64,000 nucleotides of DNA from Escherichia coli. GTDB taxonomy: Bacteria; Pseudomonadota; Gammaproteobacteria; Enterobacterales; Enterobacteriaceae. The translations under genes and the position numbers were made by a program. Positions 30,436 to 39,708 of the stretch are shown here, piece by piece. The notes beneath the pieces were generated by a model. The model did no database searches. It was not told where the DNA came from and saw only the letters and a program-made list of their open reading frames with translations. The DNA lies in the NCBI RefSeq assembly GCF_011881725.1, contig NZ_JAATUR010000014.1:31261-95260 (forward strand). The letters are read 5' to 3'. Each line of letters starts with the position of its first letter. The stretch's first letter is position 1.

Positions 30436-30866
30436 TTGTTTTCTTGCGATTTTGTCTTCCGTATCCATCTGGTGGCGTTTGACACTAGCGTCGTCGATCT
30501 CACGGCAGACGTTACTGATCCGGTGGAATTATTAATGAAAGTTCAGATGGGCGGCGAGACCAATATAGCCAGTGCAGTAGAGTATGGTCAGCAACTTATT
30601 GAACAACCAGCGAAAAGCATCATTATCCTCGTGATCGATTTTTATGAAGGGAGGCATCATCATTGCTGACGCATCAGTTCAAAAAGTGTGTGGAGAGCGG
30701 CATCAAAGTGCTGGGACTGGCGGCGCTCAATAGCACCGCAACACCTTGCTATGACCGTGATATAGCCCAGACGCTTGTTAATGTCAGCGCATAAATAGCC
30801 GCGATGACGCCGGGCGAACTGGCTTCCTGGCTGGCGGTACAGGCATTCGCCGAGGGCAAAGCTTGA
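30436..30866 (+). pseudogene. yehP: C-terminal remnant of VWA-domain protein YehP
   Basis: The first frame reads LVAFDTSVVDLTADVTDP then a VWA metal-site region GGETNIASAVEYGQQL up to DFYEG at about 30651. It then runs out of frame. The rest of the domain continues in another frame from about 30657 (SSLLTHQFKKCVESGIKVLG, then ALNSTATPCYDRDIAQTLVN), is broken by TAA near 30793, and resumes as AAMTPGELASWLA to a TGA at 30864. This is the tail of a CoxE/VWA protein with at least one frameshift and one nonsense change, lacking the N-terminal two thirds. By position it corresponds to yehP. Confidence 0.8.
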
Positions 30867-31043
30867 TCATCTGCGGCTGGTGTCGTTAGGTATGTGTTGC
30901 TGGCAATAGATTTTACCGCGACTGGGTTTTATCGACTGGCACATTTGTTAAATCAGTGGCGTCATGCGGAAGGTGAGACTCGGGTAGAAACATTGAATAT
31001 CTGCGTTTTACTTTGCGAACAATTATTACCGATGCTTGAGTAA
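30867..31043 (+). pseudogene. Probable C-terminal remnant of YehQ
   Basis: The same frame after the TGA at 30864 gives a stretch of about 58 residues including LLAIDFTATGFYRLAHLLNQ and ending CEQLLPMLE at a TAA (31041-31043). It looks like a genuine protein tail without a start. K-12 has yehQ (SWIM zinc-finger protein) between yehP and yehR, so yehQ is the likely source, but I identify it by position rather than by a motif. Confidence 0.45.
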
Positions 31044-31056
31044 ACCGGAGGAGAAA

Positions 31057-31125
31057 ATGCTTTTTATTAAGAGTTCTACTCCATTTCCGGACTGCTCAAG
31101 CCGTTGTATTAGGCATATCCTATAG
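31057..31125 (+). CDS. Possible 22-residue ORF in the scar before yehR
   Basis: ATG at 31057 is preceded by a very strong GGAGGAG ribosome site (31047-31053) and opens a 22-codon frame, MLFIKSSTPFPDCSSRCIRH and onward. It may be the truncated start of a lost gene or a chance product of the deletion. No family is recognised. Confidence 0.2.
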   Translation: MLFIKSSTPFPDCSSRCIRHIL

Positions 31126-31177
31126 CGCTCCTGGTGAGAGTCACCAGTTTCCTGATTTTGATAAAATGGAGTTTTAC

Positions 31178-31639
31178 ATGAAGGCTTTCAACAAGCTGTT
31201 TTCCCTCGTTGTTGCATCTGTTCTGGTTTTCTCTCTCGCAGGCTGCGGTGACAAAGAAGAATCTAAGAAATTTAGCGCTAATCTGAACGGTACTGAAATT
31301 GCCATTACTTATGTCTACAAAGGCGACAAAGTAATTAAGCAATCTTCAGAAACTAAAATTCAGTTTGCAACCATTGGTGCAACCACCAAAGAAGATGCAG
31401 CTAAAAAACTTGATCCGTTAAGCGCCAAATACAAAAACATTCCGGGCGTTGAAGAAAAATTAACCTATACCGATACTTATGCACAGGAAAATGTAAATAT
31501 CGATATGGAAAAAGTTGATCTGAAAGCCCTGCAGGGCATTTCCGGTATCAAAATTGGTGATGAAGATACCAGCAAAGGTGTCAGCATGAAGCAGATTGAA
31601 CTGGTCATGGCTGCAGCTGGTTTTAAAGAAGTGAAATAA
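31178..31639 (+). CDS. yehR: Lipoprotein YehR (DUF1307)
   Basis: A 153-residue lipoprotein with signal MKAFNKLFSLVVASVLVFSL and lipobox LAGC. The start at 31178 places the signal correctly; an in-frame start 12 bases upstream would only extend it. The mature domain is lysine-rich and resembles DUF1307 lipoproteins of unknown function. A small GGTGA/TCACC hairpin lies at 31132-31144 in its leader. It converges on yehS. Confidence 0.92.
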   Translation: MKAFNKLFSLVVASVLVFSLAGCGDKEESKKFSANLNGTEIAITYVYKGDKVIKQSSETKIQFATIGATTKEDAAKKLDPLSAKYKNIPGVEEKLTYTDTYAQENVNIDMEKVDLKALQGISGIKIGDEDTSKGVSMKQIELVMAAAGFKEVK

Positions 31640-31645
31640 TCTGTC

Positions 31646-31672
31646 GGCGGCCATGTGCTTCGCATGGCCGCC
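31646..31672. terminator. Bidirectional stem-loop between yehR and yehS
   Basis: GGCGGCCATG and CATGGCCGCC form a perfect 10-bp stem around a 7-base loop, between two convergent genes. No T-run follows on either side, so termination may be weak or Rho-assisted. Confidence 0.55.
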
Positions 31673-31681
31673 ATACCCGTC

Positions 31682-32152
31682 TTAGCTTTTCTTCACATGC
31701 TGGCGCGCTGCCAGCCCACGCAGAAAATAACGCAAGAATTGATCGCCGCATTCACGGAAGTTTTTATGATCCGGTGCGCGCATCATCGCCGTAATTTCCG
31801 GCATCGAAACACGGAACTGCTGTTCGGTAAGGATCGCCAGAATGTCATCAGTTTTTAGTGAAAACGCGATGCGCAATTTTTTCAGCACAATATTGTTGTT
31901 GATGCGGCGTTCCGGCTCCAGCGCCGGTGCGGATTCATCTCTGCCGCGTTTTTCGTAAATAAGGCCATTCAGGAATGAAGACAACACAATGTCCGGACAA
32001 CGCTGAAAACCTTCTTCGTCTTCTTTACGTAGCCAGACGGCAATCTGTTCCACGGTGGCATCGACATTAGCCAGCGCCAGAATACGCGCCAGGTCATTAT
32101 TGTTAGCTTTCAAAATGTAGCGCACGCTGCGCAGAATATCGTTACTTAGCAT
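31682..32152 (-). CDS. yehS: DUF1456 protein YehS
   Basis: A 156-residue cytosolic protein made of two DUF1456 repeats, residues about 1-70 (MLSNDILRSVRYILKANNND) and 80-150 (INNNIVLKKLRIAFSLKTDD). The start at 32152 is chosen because it opens with the repeat; the frame remains open 19 codons upstream. Function unknown. It follows btsR on the same strand with a 46-base gap. Confidence 0.92.
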   Translation of the reverse strand: MLSNDILRSVRYILKANNNDLARILALANVDATVEQIAVWLRKEDEEGFQRCPDIVLSSFLNGLIYEKRGRDESAPALEPERRINNNIVLKKLRIAFSLKTDDILAILTEQQFRVSMPEITAMMRAPDHKNFRECGDQFLRYFLRGLAARQHVKKS

Positions 32153-32198
32153 GAGGCCTTCGGGTGTTAATGAGGCAAAAAGCCATTTTAGCAGTCTT

Positions 32199-32918
32199 TT
32201 ACAGGCCAATCGCCTCTTTTAAACTTTTCAGATAGCGGCGGCTGACCGGCACCGTTAATCCATTACGTAAAATTAGCTCAGCCTGACCATTATCTTCCAG
32301 GCGAATCTCCTGCAAATGCGCGAGGTTAACCAAATACTGGCGATGGCAACGCAGCAACGGTGTACGACTCTCCAGCGTGCGTAATGTCAGTTCGGTAAAG
32401 CCCTCTTTCCCTTCCTGGCTGGTAACATAAACACCGCTCATCCGACTGCTGACAAACGCCACATCTTTCATTTGCAGCAAATAAATCCGACTATGTCCGG
32501 TACAAGGAATAAATTTCAACGCCTGCTGATTTTCCGGTAGTAGCGAAATATCCTGCTTGCTGCGCTCCTGTCGCAAACGCGCCAGTGTTTTCTCCAGCCG
32601 AGCTTCATCAATTGGCTTTAGCAGATAATCAAAAGCATGTTCTTCAAAGGCTTTTATCGCGTATTCGTCAAATGCGGTGAGAAATACGATATACGGACGA
32701 TGTTCCGGATCAAGCATCCCCACCATTTCCAGACCGCTGATGCGCGGCATCTGAATGTCGAGAAACAGCACATCCGGGCGCAGTTTATGCACCGCGCCGA
32801 TCCCTTCTACGGCATTTGAACACTCGCCGACAATTTCAATATCACTCTGCTCTTGCAGAAACACGCGCAGGTTTTCCCGTGCTAACGGTTCGTCATCGAC
32901 AATTAAGACTTTAATCAT
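32199..32918 (-). CDS. btsR: Response regulator BtsR (LytTR family)
   Basis: A 239-residue regulator. The receiver domain has [11 protein letters not shown], the phosphorylated aspartate at residue 54 ([13 protein letters not shown]) and the conserved lysine in [10 protein letters not shown]. The C-terminal LytTR DNA-binding domain spans about residues 135-239 ([27 protein letters not shown]). BtsR activates btsT, a high-affinity pyruvate transporter gene, when BtsS senses pyruvate. The ATG at 32918 overlaps the btsS stop by 4 bases. Confidence 0.96.
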   Translation of the reverse strand: MIKVLIVDDEPLARENLRVFLQEQSDIEIVGECSNAVEGIGAVHKLRPDVLFLDIQMPRISGLEMVGMLDPEHRPYIVFLTAFDEYAIKAFEEHAFDYLLKPIDEARLEKTLARLRQERSKQDISLLPENQQALKFIPCTGHSRIYLLQMKDVAFVSSRMSGVYVTSQEGKEGFTELTLRTLESRTPLLRCHRQYLVNLAHLQEIRLEDNGQAELILRNGLTVPVSRRYLKSLKEAIGL

Positions 32919-34600
32919 GCCTCGTCCCTCCATGGCAGTCGTAAAGTTATTCGAGTGTAACAATCAGGCTCACAGGCGACGCTTATCCCATAGTCGTCGC
33001 CAAACCGTTCACGTAAACGCTTATCCACCAGATTCATCCCCAGCCCGCTGGCATTGGTTACCGGTTGATACAAACCAGCATTGTCTTCGATCTCCAGCAT
33101 TAAATGTTGCCCATCACGTCGGGCGCTAATTGCCACTCTCCCGGTTTCCAGCAGTTGTGATGTCCCATGCTTGATGGCGTTTTCAACGATCGGTTGTAGG
33201 GTAAACGCGGGCAACTGTTGCTGGGATAATTCTTCAGGAATAGAAATGTTGATCTGCAATCGCGACTGGAAACGCGCCTTTTCAATTTGCAGATAAGCAT
33301 TCACATGTTCAATTTCGTCAGCGAGTGTAACGAACTCCGATGGTCGCTTTAAGTTTTTGCGGAAAAAAGTGGAAAGATACTGCACCAGTTGGCTGGCCTG
33401 TTCACTATCACGGCGGATCACCGCTTTAATGGTATTAAGCGCGTTGAACAGGAAATGCGGATTCACCTGGGCGTGAAGCAGTTTAATTTCTGATTGTGTG
33501 AGCATTGCTTTTTGCCGCTCATATTGCCCGGCGAGGATCTGCGCCGAAAGCAGTTGTGCGATCCCCTCACCAAGCGTGCGGTTGATCGAGCTGAACAGAC
33601 GATTTTTAGCTTCATATAATTTGATGGTGCCCATCACCCGCTGATTTTCGCCACGCAGTGGGATCACCAGCGTTGAGCCTAATTTGCACTGCGGATGCAA
33701 AGAGCAACGGTAAGGCACTTCGTTGCCATCGGCGTAAACCACTTCGCCGGTTTCAATGGCTTTTAAGGTATAAGCCGAAGAAATTGATTTACCTGGCAAA
33801 TGGTGGTCGTCACCAATACCGGTAAAGGCCAGTAATTTCTCACGATCGGTAATGGCTACAGCGCCAATATCCAGCTCCTGATACAGTACCTGTGCCACTT
33901 TCATGCTATTCACTTCGTTAAAGCCCTGGCGCAAGATGCCTTCTGTCGAGGCCGCAACTTTCAGCGCGGTGGCAGAAAAAGCCGAGGTGTATTTCTCAAA
34001 CATCGCGCGCTTATCGAGCAAAATGCGCATAAACAGCGCCGCGCCCACGGTGTTAGTTACCATCATCGGCGCAGCAATATTACTCACCAGACGCACCGCA
34101 TCTTCATAAGGTCGGGCGATTGCCAGGATGATCAGCATTTGTACCATTTCCGCAACAAACGTGACGGCACCGGCGGTAATGGGGTTAAAGACTTTATCGG
34201 TGCGCCCGCGACGGATCAGGATGCTATGTACCAGCCCGCCGAGCAATCCTTCGACGATCGTCGAGATCATACAACTCAATGCGGTCATGCCCCCCATCGA
34301 GTATCGATGTAACCCGCCAGTCAGACCAACCAGTCCTCCCACCACGGGGCCTCCGAGTAAGCCGCCCATTACTGCGCCTATCGCTCGGGTATTGGCAATA
34401 GAATCGTCTATGTGCAGCCCGAACCAGGTGCCCATGATGCAGAAGATGGAAAAGACGACATAACAGAGAAATTTATGCGGTAGACGAACCGTGACCTGCA
34501 TTAACGGTATGAATAATGGCGTTTTACTCATTAACCACGCAATGACTAAAAAAACGCACATCTGCTGAAGCAGCAGCAACACCAGATTAAAATCGTACAT
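32915..34600 (-). CDS. btsS: Pyruvate-sensing histidine kinase BtsS (LytS family)
   Basis: A 561-residue kinase of the LytS class. The 5TM-Lyt membrane region covers residues about 5-190, including [24 protein letters not shown]-like domain follows (about 220-360). The His-kinase box [20 protein letters not shown] has its phospho-accepting histidine near residue 380, and the ATPase domain ends in [14 protein letters not shown]. It senses extracellular pyruvate. The start at 34600 gives the usual length and begins at the first helix. Confidence 0.95.
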   Translation of the reverse strand: MYDFNLVLLLLQQMCVFLVIAWLMSKTPLFIPLMQVTVRLPHKFLCYVVFSIFCIMGTWFGLHIDDSIANTRAIGAVMGGLLGGPVVGGLVGLTGGLHRYSMGGMTALSCMISTIVEGLLGGLVHSILIRRGRTDKVFNPITAGAVTFVAEMVQMLIILAIARPYEDAVRLVSNIAAPMMVTNTVGAALFMRILLDKRAMFEKYTSAFSATALKVAASTEGILRQGFNEVNSMKVAQVLYQELDIGAVAITDREKLLAFTGIGDDHHLPGKSISSAYTLKAIETGEVVYADGNEVPYRCSLHPQCKLGSTLVIPLRGENQRVMGTIKLYEAKNRLFSSINRTLGEGIAQLLSAQILAGQYERQKAMLTQSEIKLLHAQVNPHFLFNALNTIKAVIRRDSEQASQLVQYLSTFFRKNLKRPSEFVTLADEIEHVNAYLQIEKARFQSRLQINISIPEELSQQQLPAFTLQPIVENAIKHGTSQLLETGRVAISARRDGQHLMLEIEDNAGLYQPVTNASGLGMNLVDKRLRERFGDDYGISVACEPDCYTRITLRLPWRDEA

Positions 34601-34820
34601 ACCGCAAACCACACTTCCCTTTAAAACGCGTAACATACATTGCCTGCGTTTAACTTTCTTTGAACTCTTGCAGAAAAATGAGAATTCGTGAATCCGATCA
34701 CTCTAAATCTCCTGGCAAAAATAAAATCACCCTCAACATGAACAAAAAACGGACAAAACTACCTGGTTCATAAAAGAGCGTCTAAAGTTATGCTGGGACC
34801 TCGCAAGCAAGGGTGAAACG

Positions 34821-35552
34821 ATGGCGCTTTACACAATTGGTGAAGTGGCGTTGCTTTGTGATATCAATCCTGTCACGTTACGCGCCTGGCAGAGACGTTA
34901 CGGGTTATTGAAACCACAGCGGACAGACGGCGGACATCGTCTGTTCAACGATGCGGATATCGACAGGATCCGGGAGATCAAGCGCTGGATCGACAACGGC
35001 GTGCAGGTCAGCAAAGTTAAGATGCTGCTCAGTAATGAGAATATTGATGTACAGAACGGCTGGCGCGACCAGCAAGAAACACTGCTTAATTACCTGCAAA
35101 GCGGTAATTTCCAGAGTTTACGAATGTGGATCAAAGAGCGCGGCCAGGATTATCCCGCCCAGACACTCACCACGCACCTGTTTATTCCTCTGCGTCGACG
35201 ACTTCAATGCCAACAACCGACTCTCCAGGCATTGCTGGCAATTCTGGATGGCGTGCTGATCAACTATATCGCCATTTGTCTGGCTTCGGCACGCAAAAAA
35301 CAGGGCAAAGATGCGCTGGTGGTTGGCTGGAATATTCACGATACCACTCGACTATGGCTGGAAGGCTGGATCGCCAGTCAACAGGGGTGGCGCATTGATG
35401 TACTCGCACATTCCCTCAACCAGTTACGCCCGGAACTGTTTGAAGGCCGCACGCTATTGGTATGGTGCGGTGAAAATCAGACTCCCGCCCAAAAGCAACA
35501 ACTCACCAGTTGGCAGGAACAAGGGTATGATATTTTCCCGCTTGGCATTTAA
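34821..35552 (+). CDS. mlrA: MerR-like regulator of curli, MlrA
   Basis: A 243-residue regulator. The N-terminal MerR-type winged helix covers residues 1-70 (MALYTIGEVALLCDINPVTL, then RAWQRRYGLLKPQRTDGGHR). Residues about 80-243 form a C-terminal domain resembling cobalamin-binding modules but lacking an obvious B12 histidine motif. MlrA activates csgD and so curli and biofilm formation, within the YciR/YdaM c-di-GMP switch. It diverges from btsS. It is known to be sigma-S dependent. Confidence 0.95.
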   Translation: MALYTIGEVALLCDINPVTLRAWQRRYGLLKPQRTDGGHRLFNDADIDRIREIKRWIDNGVQVSKVKMLLSNENIDVQNGWRDQQETLLNYLQSGNFQSLRMWIKERGQDYPAQTLTTHLFIPLRRRLQCQQPTLQALLAILDGVLINYIAICLASARKKQGKDALVVGWNIHDTTRLWLEGWIASQQGWRIDVLAHSLNQLRPELFEGRTLLVWCGENQTPAQKQQLTSWQEQGYDIFPLGI

Positions 35553-35611
35553 TGATTCGTTAACAAATGCGCTTTACTGTATAATCCTTTCGTTAACATA
35601 AGGAGTGCATT

Positions 35612-35719
35612 ATGCGCATAGCTAAAATTGGGGTCATCGCCCTGTTCCTGTTTATGGCGTTAGGCGGTATCGGTGGCGTAATGCTCGCAGGTTATACCTT
35701 TATTTTGCGTGCTGGCTAA
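35612..35719 (+). CDS. yohO: Small membrane protein YohO
   Basis: A 35-residue single-helix membrane protein, [20 protein letters not shown] followed by [15 protein letters not shown]. An AAGGAG ribosome site is optimally placed. It matches YohO of K-12. Its last 20 bases overlap the 3' end of the opposing yehW gene. Function unknown. Confidence 0.92.
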
Positions 35720-36431
35720 GCACCTGCACCAGCCGTTCAAACAGGCGGTCTACGATGATCGCCGCCAGTGCCACCAGCAACGCCCCCTGAATCACATAAG
35801 CGGTGTTAAATCCGCTAAGTCCGATGATGATCGGCGTACCCAGCGTGTTGGCTCCTACCGTTGAGGCGATAGTCGCCGTGCCGATGTTGATAATCACGGA
35901 AGTTCGCACGCCCGCCAGAATCACCGGGGCCGCCAGCGGTAACTCGACTTTGCGCAGTCGCTGAGCTCGGCTCATTCCCATGCCTTTGGCAACTTCAGTC
36001 ACGCTATCATCAATGGCTCCCAACCCAGCCAGTGTCGCCTGCAGGACGGGCAGCACACCGTAAAGGATCAAAGCAATAATCGCCGGTTGTAGACCAAACC
36101 CGATCACCGGAACGGCAATCGCCAGCACTGCTACAGGCGGAAAAGTTTGCCCAACGGCCGCAATGGTTTCCACCAGCGGGCGAAACTCTGCCCCCCACGG
36201 ACGAGTGACGGCAATTCCGGCACCAACGCCAATGGTCACCGCAAACAAACTCGAAATTCCCACCAGCCAGAAATGGGCCAGCGCCAGGGCCGCAAAACTT
36301 TCTTGTTGATAAACGGGCCGCGACAGTTGCGGAAATAAAGCACCGAACAGCGGCTGGCTGTAAGGTAGCCAGAAAATCAGCGCCACAAACAGAGCAATGA
36401 GCCAGAACAGTGGATCGCGCAACATCTTCAT
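35700..36431 (-). CDS. yehW: ABC importer permease YehW
   Basis: A 243-residue integral membrane permease of the OpuB/ProW-like family with about six helices. The cytoplasmic EAA loop ([20 protein letters not shown]) contacts the ATPase. It is the last gene of osmF-yehY-yehX-yehW. The start at 36431 gives the expected first helix ([20 protein letters not shown]). Together with YehY it forms the channel for the osmoprotectant-type substrate bound by OsmF. Confidence 0.93.
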
Positions 36432-36435
36432 ACGC

Positions 36436-37362
36436 TTACGCCTCCACCAGCAGATCCTGAAAATGCAGCGTGCCGCAAGGCTGGCCCTGCGTGTTGACCA
36501 CCGGCAGCACTTCGCATCCTCGTGCGACAAACAGAGAGAGCGCATCGCGTAGCGTCATCTCTTCTGCCAGCGCCTCACCGTCAGCACGCTCTTCGCGGCG
36601 CACGTAATCTGCCACTCTGCGTAAAGACAACAGGCGCACGCCCAGTTCACTACGCCCAAAAAACTGGCGGACAAAATCGTTAGCCGGACGAGTAAGCATC
36701 GTCAGCGGATTGCCCTGCTGTACTACTTCACCGTGATCCATCAATACCAGATGTTCTGCCAGACGTAGTGCCTCGTCGATATCATGGGTCACCAGCACAA
36801 TGGTACGCCCCAGCAAACGGTGAATGCGCGTCATCTCTTGTTGCAATGCCCCGCGTGTTACCGGGTCCAGCGCGCCAAAAGGTTCATCCATCAGTAAGAC
36901 TTGCGGATCGGCAGCCAGCGCTCGGGCCACTCCCACACGTTGCTGCTGGCCGCCGGAAAGCTGGTGCGGATAACGCTCACGCAGATTCGGTTCCAGCCCC
37001 AGCAGCGCCATTAATTCGTCAATACGATCGTCGATTCGCGCCCGCGACCATTTTTGTAATTGCGGCACAGTGGCGATGTTTTGCGCCACGCTCCAGTGGG
37101 GAAACAGGCCAATAGATTGAATGGCATAGCCCATCCGGCGGCGCAGCTCCAGCACGGGCAACGAACGAATTTCCTCCCCGGCAAAGCGGATCACTCCGCT
37201 GTCATGTTCCACCAAACGGTTAATCATTTTCAGAGTGGTAGATTTACCGGAGCCTGATGTGCCAATCAGCACCGAAAAACTCCCCTCCTGAAAATTGAGA
37301 TTGAGATCGTTAACGGCCTTTTGTGCGCCGAACAGTTTGCTGACATGGCTAAATTCAATCAT
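36436..37362 (-). CDS. yehX: ABC importer ATP-binding protein YehX
   Basis: A 308-residue ATPase with Walker [15 protein letters not shown], signature [18 protein letters not shown], Walker [14 protein letters not shown] and the H-loop [11 protein letters not shown]. From about residue 245 a partial CBS-like regulatory region follows, as in OpuA/ProV relatives, where it senses ionic strength. It overlaps yehY by 8 bases. Confidence 0.94.
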   Translation of the reverse strand: MIEFSHVSKLFGAQKAVNDLNLNFQEGSFSVLIGTSGSGKSTTLKMINRLVEHDSGVIRFAGEEIRSLPVLELRRRMGYAIQSIGLFPHWSVAQNIATVPQLQKWSRARIDDRIDELMALLGLEPNLRERYPHQLSGGQQQRVGVARALAADPQVLLMDEPFGALDPVTRGALQQEMTRIHRLLGRTIVLVTHDIDEALRLAEHLVLMDHGEVVQQGNPLTMLTRPANDFVRQFFGRSELGVRLLSLRRVADYVRREERADGEALAEEMTLRDALSLFVARGCEVLPVVNTQGQPCGTLHFQDLLVEA

Positions 37363-38512
37363 TACGTTTCACCTTCAGCAGTGCGATAAGCAAATCGAAC
37401 AGCGCATCGATCAGCACCGCCAGTACAATTACCGGGATCACCCCCAGCAACACTAAATCAATGGCACTGCTTAACAGTCCCTGAAAAACCAGCGCGCCAA
37501 AGCCGCCCGCGCCAATTAACGCCGCAATCACCGCCATACCAACGGTTTGCACCATCACCACCCGCAGGCTGCGTAGAAATACCGGCAGCGCCAGCGGTAA
37601 CTGAACATGCAGAAAACGCTGCGCCCCGCTCATACCCATCGCTCTGGCGCTCTCCAGCACATCGCGCGGGATCTGGTTCAGGCCCACCACCACGCCGCGC
37701 ACCAGCGGCAGCAAGGCGTAGAGCACCAGCGCAATCAGCGCTGGCGTCATGCCTGTTCCTGCTACGCCGAGCGTTCCCAGCCACGGAAAGGCAGTGACCA
37801 GTGCGGCAAGCGGCGCAATCAACAGGCCGAATAACGCCACCGAAGGCACGGTCTGAATGACATTAAGCAGAGAAAAAATAGCCCCCTGCCGCGCAGTGGA
37901 AAAGTAGCACCAGACGCCCAGCGGCACGCCAATCACCAGCGCCGGCAGCACCGCACCAAACAGCAACGTCAGATGTTGTGCCAGCGCGTCGTCAAACACC
38001 TCCTGGCGGTTGGCGTATTCTTTCATTAACGAGAGATCGTTAAGCGCACCGGAGTACAGCAACCACAGCGGAATAATGGCAATCTGCATATGCAATAACC
38101 ATCGCCACAGCGGATGCGTAGTGATCCGGCGGATCGCATCGCTACAGGCTAGCAGTGCCAGCGCCGCAGCCAGCCAGAAGCCACTGCCGAGGCTGGTACG
38201 CGCCAGCGCACTGCCGTTTTGCGCCAGTTGTGTCGCCGCCTTGCCCGCGCCCCATACCAGCAATACAAAGATGAATTGCGCCAGAATGAGTGCAAAAATG
38301 CTGCCTTTTTTGCCTGGAACAAAACACGCAGTCAGCCAGGCGCCACCAACGCCCACCAGCATCCAGAGAGTTTGCGGCCACAGTTGCCAGAGATGACGCC
38401 CCTCACCAGAGACTAAACGGTTAGGCGCGTAACTGATAAACGGCAGCATTGCTGCTATTGCCGTCAGCAACAGCAGAAACGCCAGAACAGGATTAATACG
38501 TAGATAAGCCAC
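37355..38512 (-). CDS. yehY: ABC importer permease YehY
   Basis: A 385-residue permease with a long N-terminal membrane region of several helices before the conserved transport domain. That domain begins near residue 175 and carries the EAA loop ([20 protein letters not shown]). It is larger than its partner YehW, as is normal for this pair. It lies 6 bases after osmF. Confidence 0.93.
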   Translation of the reverse strand: MAYLRINPVLAFLLLLTAIAAMLPFISYAPNRLVSGEGRHLWQLWPQTLWMLVGVGGAWLTACFVPGKKGSIFALILAQFIFVLLVWGAGKAATQLAQNGSALARTSLGSGFWLAAALALLACSDAIRRITTHPLWRWLLHMQIAIIPLWLLYSGALNDLSLMKEYANRQEVFDDALAQHLTLLFGAVLPALVIGVPLGVWCYFSTARQGAIFSLLNVIQTVPSVALFGLLIAPLAALVTAFPWLGTLGVAGTGMTPALIALVLYALLPLVRGVVVGLNQIPRDVLESARAMGMSGAQRFLHVQLPLALPVFLRSLRVVMVQTVGMAVIAALIGAGGFGALVFQGLLSSAIDLVLLGVIPVIVLAVLIDALFDLLIALLKVKRND

Positions 38513-38518
38513 GAGAAA

Positions 38519-39436
38519 TTACTTCGTCCACCCTTTTTGTTTCAGGTAATCGGCAGCCACTTTTTTGGCATCCAGTCCCTCAACGGCAATGCTGGCATTC
38601 AGTTGCTGTAACGTCTTTTCATCGAGGCTGGCGAAAACGGGCTGTAGCCACTCCGCCATTTGCGGATAATCTTTCAACACCGATTCACGTACCACTGGCG
38701 CAGGCGCGTAGATAGGTTGAACGCCTTGCGGATCGCTTAAGGTTTGCAGTCCCAACGCCGCTACCGGACCGTCAGTCCCGTAAGCCATCGCCGCATTAAC
38801 GCCGGATGTTTGCTGGGCCGCGGCTTTAATCGTTACCGCCGTGTCGCCACCAGCCAGAGACAGCAACTGATCCTGACTGAGCTTAAAGCCATAGGCTTTT
38901 TCAAAAGCGGGTAGCGCATCGGCGCGTTCAATAAATTCTGCTGAGGCCGCCAGTTTGAAGGTGCCGCCGTCTTTCAGATAACGACTCAGGTCGGCAAGCG
39001 AAGTGAGCTTGTTTTTCTCTGCCAGATCCTGACGCACGGCAATGGTCCAGGTGTTATTCGCCGGTGCGGGTGTTAGCCAGATTAACTTGTTTTGCTCCGC
39101 ATCGAGCTTTTTGACTTTCTCGTAGCCTTGACCGGCATTTTTCCACGCCGCATCGTTTTCATCTTTAAAGAAGAATGCGCCATTGCCCGTATATTCCGGA
39201 TAGATATCCAGTTCGCCGGAAGTTATCGCCCCGCGCACCACCGGCGTGGTTCCCAACTGGACTTTATTCACCGTTGGTACGCCGTGGCTTTCCAACACCT
39301 GCAAGATAATGTTGCCGAGCAGCGCGCCTTCGGTATCGATTTTTGAACCGACTTTAACAGGAGAAGCCGCCTGTAGCGGCAGGCTCACGGCTGCCAATAC
39401 AACCAGTGAACCAGCCCAGAGCTTTGAGAGTGGCAT
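38519..39436 (-). CDS. osmF: Osmoprotectant-type substrate-binding protein OsmF
   Basis: A 305-residue periplasmic binding protein with a signal peptide of about 23 residues ending LQAAS. The OpuAC-type fold is recognisable from VKVGSKIDTEGALLGNIILQ and DIYPEYTGNGAFF. It is the first gene of the operon, known to be induced by sigma-S and osmotic stress. K-12 studies found only low affinity for glycine betaine, so the true substrate is uncertain. Confidence 0.94.
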   Translation of the reverse strand: MPLSKLWAGSLVVLAAVSLPLQAASPVKVGSKIDTEGALLGNIILQVLESHGVPTVNKVQLGTTPVVRGAITSGELDIYPEYTGNGAFFFKDENDAAWKNAGQGYEKVKKLDAEQNKLIWLTPAPANNTWTIAVRQDLAEKNKLTSLADLSRYLKDGGTFKLAASAEFIERADALPAFEKAYGFKLSQDQLLSLAGGDTAVTIKAAAQQTSGVNAAMAYGTDGPVAALGLQTLSDPQGVQPIYAPAPVVRESVLKDYPQMAEWLQPVFASLDEKTLQQLNASIAVEGLDAKKVAADYLKQKGWTK

Positions 39437-39578
39437 GATGCTTTCCTCATTCTTTTGCTGTTGTTTTCAGAGAATTAAGAAAAAAGCATAGTTGATAATG
39501 GTGGGATTGGCCTGAGCGGAAGGATCCAGTTGCAGAATCAGATAAATACTTAAAGGGCATATTTTACCCGGCGTTTCT

Positions 39579-39675
39579 TGCCGGATGCGTCGTAAACGCC
39601 TTATCCGGCCTACAAACAGCTAAAATTCAAAAGGTTGCAAACACCCTGTAGGCCTGATAAGCGCAGCGCATCAGG
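39579..39675. repeat. REP pair between osmF and bglX
   Basis: Two REP units are visible: 39579-39613 (TGCCGGATGCG with CGCCTTATCCGGCC) and 39648-39675 (GTAGGCCTGATAAGCGCAGC with GCATCAGGC). They lie downstream of bglX, where they may protect its 3' mRNA end. Confidence 0.85.
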
Positions 39676-39708
39676 CAAAGGGCGCAACTTCGCGCCCTTA
39701 CTACAGCT

